Source of the DNA: an uncultured Eubacteriales bacterium
GTDB taxonomy: Bacteria; Bacillota; Clostridia; Oscillospirales; Acutalibacteraceae
Reading direction: 5' to 3'
NCBI GenBank assembly: GCA_934486705.1
Contig: CAKSQS010000005.1
Location: forward strand, 19,585-83,584
Length of the DNA stretch: 64,000 nt
Shown: one piece after another, positions 58,638 to 64,000 of the stretch
How positions within the stretch are numbered: the stretch's first letter is position 1
How the letters are laid out: every line of letters begins with the position of its first letter
Translations under genes and position numbers: made by a program
The notes under the pieces: model-generated
Told to the model about the DNA's origin: nothing
The model's input: only the letters and a program-made list of their open reading frames with translations
Databases searched by the model: none

Positions 58638-60374
58638 TTATAATACCGTATATAAATAGTTGAATATCATTTTACGCTGATAATCGCAATATTTAGTTTT
58701 AGCCTTTATAAGCCTTAAAACTCCGCTGTCTATTTCGTCGCCGTCCGATTCAAAGGGGTTATAGCGCGATACGTTATCCCGTATGCGGAGAATACAGTCC
58801 CCGTTCTTTTCCATAAGCTTTATTGAAATATAATATGTTTTGCCGCCGCCCGACAGCGCGAATTTAATTATATTAAGCAGCATTTCCTCGCAAATAAAGT
58901 TGATGAAAAATGCGTGCTGAGGCGCTATATCCCATTCGCCGCAAATCCTTTCAAGGTCGGCGGATATTGAAAAAGCGCTTTCGGTTTTTATGGCATAAAC
59001 GCTTTCAAAGCATCTGCCCTTTGCGCCGAATTTATCCGTTACATACTTTTTCGCCGCGGCGGTGTATGAAAATATAAGTATTACAGCCGTGCAAAGCGCC
59101 TCGGTTACAGCATATGTAAGCGCAAGCCCCGTAATTCCGCTTTTGGGTATAAGCACCGCGCCGAGCGAGAGCATAAGCAAGCAATTGCGCATTACCGATA
59201 TCGCACCCGCAAAGCCCGCCCTGCCGAGGGACTGCCAGTAGGCGGTAAGCACCGTGTTTATTCCCGTAAAAACAACGCTTATTGCAAAAATGCGCAAAGC
59301 CGCAGCCGCCGCGGTATTCCTTATTCCGAAAAAGCCGACAAGCGTATTCGGAAACGCCGCAAATAAAAGTGAAATTGCCGCGCCCGCAATTAAAGCTGTT
59401 AAAACCGCACGCCTTCTTACGGCGAAAATACCCTTTATATCCGCTTCCCCCGCCGTAAATGCCGTTACGGTGGAAAGCGCGCCCGATATTCCCTCAAATA
59501 TTCCGCCGGGAACAGTGCCTACGGTATAAAGCACGCCGTATATTGCAACATACAAAGCGCCGTTTGATACACCGAAACGCAAAAGCAAGGTGTTAAAAAC
59601 AAGCATTACCACTGCGCCGAAAAAGCCCGATGAGCCTACCCCGAAGCCGTTTGAAACAAAATCCTTAATATCCGATTTTCGCGGCAGGGCTATATGTAAT
59701 TTTAAAAGACTGCTTTTTTTGAAAAAGTGGGCAAGCAAAACCAAAACGCCCAAAGCCTCGGCTATGCAAAGCGAGGCGGAGGCGCCCATAATTCCGAGCC
59801 TTAACACCTGCATAAAAATAATATCAAGGGTTATATTTACAAAAATAACCGTGCCCGAGGCTATTGCGGCAAGTATGGGGTCACTGTCAGACCGAACGGA
59901 CGCCGACAATATGTGATACATAATAAACGCCGGCGCGGAGTACATTACTACCGTGAGGTAGCGGTCGGCTTGCGGGTAAAGCTCCTTTGTAACGCCTAAA
60001 AATGTAAAAAACGCGTCCTTAAACAAAAGGGGCAGCAGCGCCGCCGCGCTTAATATAAGCCCAAGACCGAGCACCGCCGAAAAAGCGCGGTTTGCCGCCT
60101 TAATATCAGCCGTGCCGAGTAAGCGCGCTATTCCCACATTCGCGCCTATGCCCACCGTCATACCGATAAGGGCATAGAAGAGAAACACGGGGGTTGAAAT
60201 ATTCGCTACGGCAAGCCCGCTGTTGCCTGTGAGATTGCCCACAAGCAGCGCGTCAACTATGGTACATACCATAACCGAAAGTGATGAGCAAATACCCCAT
60301 ATAAGAAAATGTCCGAATGCCCCGACGGCGAAATCCGCCCCCGCCGCTTTGCGGGATAGGCGCTCTTTTTTCAT
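58638..60374 (-). CDS. MATE-family transporter fused to an RsbW-like ATPase domain
   Basis: The 578-residue protein has about 12 membrane helices of a MATE/MOP exporter (residues 1 to about 445; DALLVGNLTGNSGLAVANIS and GANVGIARLLGTADIKAANR are typical). A soluble domain (about 455-578) follows with an anti-sigma-kinase-like ATP-binding N box, INFICEEMLLNIIKFAL, then LRIRDNVSRYNPF and a short tail. The C-terminal glycine-rich G box is weak. An efflux pump joined to such a domain is unusual and might act as a membrane-tethered partner-switch. It overlaps the STAS gene by 4 bp. Confidence 0.82.
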   Translation of the reverse strand: MKKERLSRKAAGADFAVGAFGHFLIWGICSSLSVMVCTIVDALLVGNLTGNSGLAVANISTPVFLFYALIGMTVGIGANVGIARLLGTADIKAANRAFSAVLGLGLILSAAALLPLLFKDAFFTFLGVTKELYPQADRYLTVVMYSAPAFIMYHILSASVRSDSDPILAAIASGTVIFVNITLDIIFMQVLRLGIMGASASLCIAEALGVLVLLAHFFKKSSLLKLHIALPRKSDIKDFVSNGFGVGSSGFFGAVVMLVFNTLLLRFGVSNGALYVAIYGVLYTVGTVPGGIFEGISGALSTVTAFTAGEADIKGIFAVRRRAVLTALIAGAAISLLFAAFPNTLVGFFGIRNTAAAAALRIFAISVVFTGINTVLTAYWQSLGRAGFAGAISVMRNCLLMLSLGAVLIPKSGITGLALTYAVTEALCTAVILIFSYTAAAKKYVTDKFGAKGRCFESVYAIKTESAFSISADLERICGEWDIAPQHAFFINFICEEMLLNIIKFALSGGGKTYYISIKLMEKNGDCILRIRDNVSRYNPFESDGDEIDSGVLRLIKAKTKYCDYQRKMIFNYLYTVL

Positions 60375-60667
60375 TCTACCGTCAGAACATCGGAAAATCC
60401 GGTTATCTCAAAAATATCCGATATTGTATCGTTTACGTTCTTTATTATCATTTGCCCCTGCCTGTTCATAACCTTTTGCGCGGCAAGCAACACGCGCAAG
60501 CCCGCCGATGATATATATTCAACGCCCGCAAAGTTCATAATAAGTGAGCTTACGCCGCCTATTTCCTGTTTAAGCTCCTTTTCAAGCATAGGGGCGGTTG
60601 TAGTGTCAAGCCTGCCCTCAAGCGTTAAAACAAGCTCAGAGCCGTTTTTCTCTTTGTTAACTGTCAT
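60371..60667 (-). CDS. STAS-domain anti-sigma factor antagonist (RsbV/SpoIIAA-like)
   Basis: The 98-residue protein is a single STAS domain: LVLTLEGRLDTTTAPMLEKEL near the start and FAGVEYISSAGLRVLL with the phosphorylatable Ser. Such proteins bind and release anti-sigma kinases depending on phosphorylation. The ATG at 60667 is taken, 7 bp after CGGAG; an ATG six bases earlier is too close. It heads a long minus-strand run that includes an RsbW-like domain and a SpoIIE-type phosphatase, which together make a complete partner-switching set. Confidence 0.92.
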   Translation of the reverse strand: MTVNKEKNGSELVLTLEGRLDTTTAPMLEKELKQEIGGVSSLIMNFAGVEYISSAGLRVLLAAQKVMNRQGQMIIKNVNDTISDIFEITGFSDVLTVE

Positions 60668-60736
60668 TTCCATTCTCCGTTTGCAAAGAAATTTTCATAT
60701 GCTGCGCGGTAAAGTTGGCACGCATATTATATTATC

Positions 60737-60765
60737 ATTATATCGCATAACAAAAAATAAATCAA
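60737..60765 (-). promoter_or_regulatory. promoter of the STAS gene and the RiPP/partner-switch run
   Basis: On the minus strand TTGATT (plus 60760-60765), a 17-bp spacer and TATAAT (plus 60737-60742) lie upstream of the STAS gene. This would be a housekeeping-type start for the run. Confidence 0.7.
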
Positions 60766-60820
60766 TATAATTATTATAAAGGCGCGGTCATTTTTGAAAA
60801 ATTTACAAATAAAATAATCA

Positions 60821-60847
60821 CCGCAGGCGGTTGTATTCCGCAAGCGG
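60821..60847 (-). terminator. weak terminator-like hairpin after the NUDIX gene
   Basis: CCGCAGGCGG and CCGCAAGCGG pair with two mismatches around TTGTATT. On the minus strand TGATTATTTT follows. It probably ends the NUDIX transcript before the STAS promoter. Confidence 0.4.
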
Positions 60848-60890
60848 CGACTTTTTCGTATCTTATTACATATTTCGAAGAAACAGGGGG

Positions 60891-61439
60891 CTATATTTTC
60901 CCGCTGTCCTTTAAAAGCTTCAGCTTTAAAACCGCCGCCTGCGTTTTCGCGTCGGTAATCTCACCGGCGAGTATCATTTCAACCGCCTTTTCAAGCGGTA
61001 TTTTTTCCACGCTTAAAAATTCATCGTCATCGGGGTGCTGCTCGCCGTATTTAAGCCCTGCTGCGGCAAACATCCAGATTATTTCCCCGCAATACCCGGG
61101 AGATGGGTAAAGCTTACCTAACGGTATAAATTTTTCAGCCTCTGCGCCCGTTTCCTCTTTAAGCTCGCGCTTTCCGCAGGCAAGGGGGTCTTCATCGGCA
61201 CTGTCCCGCTTTCCCGCGGGAATTTCGGTTACAATTTCCATATACGGGTAGCGGAATTGTTTTACAAAAAGCACCTCGTTATTATCGGTCAGCGCCGCCA
61301 CGCAAACGCCGCCGTTATGCTCTATTACCTCGCGTGTGGCGGTTTTGCCGTTCGGCAGTAGTGCTACATCGCGGCGCAGCTTTATAATTTTGCCCTTGTA
61401 AATGTATTCGCCCGAAATTTGTTTTTCCTCTAAATTCAT
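60891..61439 (-). CDS. NUDIX hydrolase, ADP-ribose pyrophosphatase-like
   Basis: The 182-residue protein has the Nudix box in GKRELKEETGAEAEKFI (G-x5-E-x7-R-E-u-x-E-E-x-G form begins at AGKRDSADEDPLACGKRELKEE) and the ADP-ribose pyrophosphatase pattern VKQFRYPYMEIVTEIPAGK and SPGYCGEIIWMF. These enzymes hydrolyse ADP-ribose or related sugar nucleotides. The ATG at 61439 follows GGAG; an upstream frame extension is unsupported. It is divergent from the M14 peptidase. Confidence 0.88.
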   Translation of the reverse strand: MNLEEKQISGEYIYKGKIIKLRRDVALLPNGKTATREVIEHNGGVCVAALTDNNEVLFVKQFRYPYMEIVTEIPAGKRDSADEDPLACGKRELKEETGAEAEKFIPLGKLYPSPGYCGEIIWMFAAAGLKYGEQHPDDDEFLSVEKIPLEKAVEMILAGEITDAKTQAAVLKLKLLKDSGKI

Positions 61440-61485
61440 TAAATAAAGCTCCTTCAAATATATATGTTTATGGGAGAGTGGTATT

Positions 61486-62388
61486 ATGAGCAAGCTTGTA
61501 AAGCCTGCGGTTTATGATTATTTCGCGCGCAGAAAGGTAACAGAAAGCCTTTGCGCGGAGTACGAATTTATAAAACGAAGTATTATCGGCCGCAGCTGCG
61601 GCGGCAGGGATATACCCGCGCTTAAAATCGGCTCGGCTGCGGAGTACAGCCTTATTGCCGCGGCCTTTCACGGCAGCGAGCATATAACCGCGGTTGTTCT
61701 GCTTATGTTTATTGAAGAACTGGCGGCAGCAATAAAAAGCGGCGGTTACTTATGCGGCTTAAACGCCGCGCGCGCATTAAGGGATAGGGGAGTAATATTT
61801 ATTCCCTGCGTTAATCCCGACGGCTGCGAAATAAGCATTAACGGTATAAACGCCTGCGGGGAGCTCGGAAGTACCGTAAGGCGGCTGTGCCTTGGGGATT
61901 TTGAGCATTGGAACGCAAATTTGCGCGGGGTTGATATAAACCACAATTTTAACGCCGACTGGAAAAACCTGAAAAATAAGGAGATAAAAGCAGGGATATT
62001 GGGTCCTGCACCTACCCGTTTCGGGGGCTACAGACCCGAAAGTGAGCCTGAAACGCTGGCGCTTACAGAGCTTTGCCGCACGGTAAATATACGCCAGGCG
62101 GCGGCGCTGCACTCACAGGGTGAGGTGATATATTGGAACTACGGCGAAACAGTGCCGCCCCGCTCAAAAAAGATGGCGGAAATAATGGCTACCTCATCTG
62201 GCTACGCGCTTGATGTGCCCACGGGTATTGCCGACGGCGGCGGGTTTAAGGATTGGTTTATAACCGAATTTTGCCGCCCCGGGTTTACAATTGAATTAGG
62301 GCTCGGCAAAAACCCGCTGCCCGCGGCGGACGCCGAGAGAATATACGAACGGGTTAAAGAAATGCTTATGCTGTTTATTATGATGTGA
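61486..62388 (+). CDS. M14-family zinc carboxypeptidase
   Basis: The 300-residue protein has the M14 zinc site: AAFHGSEHITAVV (His and Glu in HxxE form), CVNPDGCEI, GVDINHNFNADW, ALHSQGEVIYW (third ligand His) and FTIELGLGKNPL (catalytic Glu). The family includes gamma-D-glutamyl-diaminopimelate peptidases that recycle cell-wall peptides. No signal peptide is visible, so it should act inside the cell on imported muropeptides. GGGAGAGTGG lies before the ATG. Confidence 0.88.
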   Translation: MSKLVKPAVYDYFARRKVTESLCAEYEFIKRSIIGRSCGGRDIPALKIGSAAEYSLIAAAFHGSEHITAVVLLMFIEELAAAIKSGGYLCGLNAARALRDRGVIFIPCVNPDGCEISINGINACGELGSTVRRLCLGDFEHWNANLRGVDINHNFNADWKNLKNKEIKAGILGPAPTRFGGYRPESEPETLALTELCRTVNIRQAAALHSQGEVIYWNYGETVPPRSKKMAEIMATSSGYALDVPTGIADGGGFKDWFITEFCRPGFTIELGLGKNPLPAADAERIYERVKEMLMLFIMM

Positions 62389-62692
62389 AAATATGCTGTC
62401 GCTGATATGCGACAGCATATTTGAGCGTGTCGAAAAAGTCGACACGCTCTTGGACGGGAATGCCGCTCGCAAAAATCGGAGATTTTTGACTGCGCTCTAT
62501 CCCCGCCAATACCACCCCAGTGCCCTTGAAAAACCGCTTATTAAGCGGTTTTTCGCTTACAAGGTGTTTTTCCGCCGCGCGTGTCAGCGGAAAAACGTAA
62601 ATTCGGCGTTCACGCCGCAAAAATAGAATTTGTGGCTTATCTACAGACTGAAATATGCTGTCGCATATAGGCGACAGCATATTTAAAAAAAC
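62389..62692. repeat. cluster of inverted repeats between convergent genes
   Basis: About 300 bp without a gene holds at least six strong hairpins. AAATATGCTGTCGC with GCGACAGCATATTT occurs twice, at the start (62388-62421) and near the end (about 62651-62684). Between them are GAGCGTGTCG/CGACACGCTC, AAAAATC/GATTTTT, GAAAAACCGCTT/AAGCGGTTTTTC and TTTTTCCGC/GCGGAAAAA. It can terminate both neighbours but is far larger than a terminator and looks like a mosaic repeat or a non-autonomous mobile sequence. Confidence 0.6.
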
Positions 62693-64000
62693 TCAAACGG
62701 ACAAGTCCTCAACAACAAGCTGACGAACGCCGTTTTCATCAATATTTGATGGGGTCTTCTTATCCCTTACCGCAAAGAATTTTTCGGCAACCTGCGGGAA
62801 CAGTGCGTAGCTTAATACGTCCTCTTCCGATTTGCCTATGCCCTTATCGCGCATTTCCTTTGCGTAATCGGTAAGCTCGGGCTTTAAAAGGTCTGCGGGG
62901 CGGCAGGTTATAACCTTGTCGTCACCTATAGCCTTTTTGCGAACCTCTTCGTTTACCTTGCCGGGCAATCTGCCGTATTCGCCGCGCAGAAGTCCCTTTG
63001 ATTCCTTGGTGATCATCTTATAGCGTTCGCCCGAAAGCACATTGAGCACAGCCTGTGTGCCTACTATCTGGCTGGTGGGCGTTACAAGTGGGGGATAGCC
63101 GAAATCTTCTCTTACCCTCGGCACTTCCGCCAAAACGTCATAGTATTTATCCTCGGCGTTAGCCTGCTTAAGCTGAGATAAAAGGTTTGAAAGCATTCCG
63201 CCCGGAACTTGATAAATAAGGGTCTTTGTATCAACGTTAAGCACCTTCGGGTCAAGTATACCCTCGGCTTTAAGCTTATCGGCAACCTTGCGGAAATGCG
63301 CCGCTATTTCGCTCAGCCTCATAAGGTCAAGCCCGGTATCGCGCGGAGTACCCTGCAGCGTTGCCACAAGCGCCTCGGTAGAGGGCTGCGAAGTACCGTT
63401 TGCAAGGGGGGAGAGCGCGGTATCAACAATATCCACGCCTGCCTGTGCCGCCATAAGATAGGTCATATCGCCCGTGCCTGTGGTGTTGTGGGTATGCAGA
63501 TGAATCGGCACATTAACGTTCTCTTTAAGTTTCTTAACAAGCGAATATGCTTTATAAGGTAATAAGAGGTTAGCCATATCCTTAATACAGATAACGTCCG
63601 CACCCATTTTTTCAAGAGTCTTTGCCATTTCAACAAAGTATTCCTCATTGTGAACGGGGCTTACGGTGTAGCTTATGGCCGCCTCGCATATACCGCCGTA
63701 TTTTTTACAGCTTTTCATTGCCTGTTCCATATTGCGCGTATCGTTAAGCGCGTCGAAAATACGAATAACGTCAATGCCGTTTTCAATCGACTTTTTAACG
63801 AACATATCAACCACGTCGTCGGCATAGTGCTTGTAGCCCAGCAGGTTCTGACCGCGCAAAAGCATTTGCAGCTTGGTGTTGGGCATATGCTTTTTAAGCG
63901 TGCGCAGCCTTTCCCACGGGTCTTCGTTCAAAAAGCGCATACACGCGTCAAACGTAGCGCCGCCCCAGCATTCAAGACTCCAGTAGCCTACCGAATCAAG
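62693..64000 (-). CDS. biotin-dependent carboxyltransferase, oxaloacetate decarboxylase alpha/pyruvate carboxylase subunit B (5' end outside window)
   Basis: The frame is open to the last base of the window, so the N-terminus is missing. The visible 435 residues hold the carboxyltransferase TIM barrel: SLECWGGATFDACMRFLNEDPWERLR (read from 64000 down), MLLRGQNLLGYKHYADDVV, IRIFDALND, CIKDMANLL (catalytic Lys), PIHLHTHNTTGTG (metal His) and the PYC_OADA domain with KVLNVDTKTLIYQVPGGMLSNL. It stops without a biotin-carrier domain, which must be a separate protein. It decarboxylates oxaloacetate or carboxylates pyruvate. Confidence 0.93.
   Translation of the reverse strand, partial: LDSVGYWSLECWGGATFDACMRFLNEDPWERLRTLKKHMPNTKLQMLLRGQNLLGYKHYADDVVDMFVKKSIENGIDVIRIFDALNDTRNMEQAMKSCKKYGGICEAAISYTVSPVHNEEYFVEMAKTLEKMGADVICIKDMANLLLPYKAYSLVKKLKENVNVPIHLHTHNTTGTGDMTYLMAAQAGVDIVDTALSPLANGTSQPSTEALVATLQGTPRDTGLDLMRLSEIAAHFRKVADKLKAEGILDPKVLNVDTKTLIYQVPGGMLSNLLSQLKQANAEDKYYDVLAEVPRVREDFGYPPLVTPTSQIVGTQAVLNVLSGERYKMITKESKGLLRGEYGRLPGKVNEEVRKKAIGDDKVITCRPADLLKPELTDYAKEMRDKGIGKSEEDVLSYALFPQVAEKFFAVRDKKTPSNIDENGVRQLVVEDLSV

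Noticed and set aside
62378..62680. Open frames across the hairpin cluster on both strands
   Set aside because: They translate inverted repeats, with no ribosome binding site or recognisable product.

Overview
The window looks like a chromosome segment of a low-to-medium GC Firmicute of class Clostridia, probably an uncultured gut Oscillospiraceae/Ruminococcaceae-type organism (inference). The signs are an rplU-prp-rpmA operon whose L27 carries the Firmicute cleavable N-terminus, Mini-RNase III, RNase M5, an S-box riboswitch before metK, Shine-Dalgarno-driven starts with frequent TTG/GTG use, and an NHLM-type bacteriocin export system. Both ends are cut inside genes: mnmG on the left, an oxaloacetate decarboxylase/pyruvate carboxylase-type carboxyltransferase on the right.

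1-14,341 (+ strand, except an AraC regulator): end of mnmG; an esterase and a GH43-like glycosidase; a heterodimeric ABC exporter with one degenerate ATP site; a lipoprotein-like gene; the L21 leader, rplU, prp, rpmA operon; two small paralogues; obg, mrnC and a GtrA protein. Then comes a divergent AraC-regulated sugar unit (TIM-barrel epimerase, GH20 hexosaminidase, Gfo/Idh/MocA oxidoreductase).

14,342-28,287 (+): SAM-I riboswitch and metK; a surface polysaccharide cluster (glf, glycosyltransferases, Wzy-like, Wzz-like with a degenerate kinase-like domain, Wzx-like); then comEC, holA and rnmV. 28,292-34,540 (-): a small membrane protein, lysophospholipase-like hydrolase, glpK, alr, a small membrane protein, a zinc peptidase and ychF.

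34,523-44,033: an integrated mobile element of about 9.5 kb bounded by a 43-bp direct repeat that overlaps the ribosome binding site and first codons of ychF. It carries a tyrosine integrase, Xis, an FtsK-type translocase, and a HUH/superfamily-3-helicase Rep of the CRESS-DNA virus type. Just upstream of rep is a perfect stem-loop displaying AAGTATTAC, a circovirus-type nonanucleotide. The element also has a probable long structured RNA and two unrecognised cargo genes. Its int promoter is a near copy of the sequence that should be the native ychF promoter on the far side of attR, so the insertion appears built to keep ychF transcribed.

44,217-60,667 (mostly -): after two small genes, a long co-directional run that reads as one RiPP (ribosomally made, modified peptide) system. 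From promoter-proximal to distal: STAS protein, MATE transporter fused to an RsbW-like ATPase domain, methyltransferase, acetyltransferase, SpoIIE-type phosphatase, HlyD-like protein, C39-peptidase ABC transporter, second NHLM ABC transporter, a small protein with a non-cleavable leader-like motif, an ECF sigma factor, eight tandem Nif11-type precursors with Cys-rich cores, and a radical SAM/SPASM enzyme. I infer that the radical SAM enzyme modifies the cores, the transporters cleave after GG and export, and partner-switching proteins plus the sigma factor regulate. The right end (60,891-64,000) holds a NUDIX hydrolase, an M14 peptidase, a cluster of hairpins, and the carboxyltransferase fragment. 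No rRNA, tRNA, CRISPR array or insertion sequence was seen.
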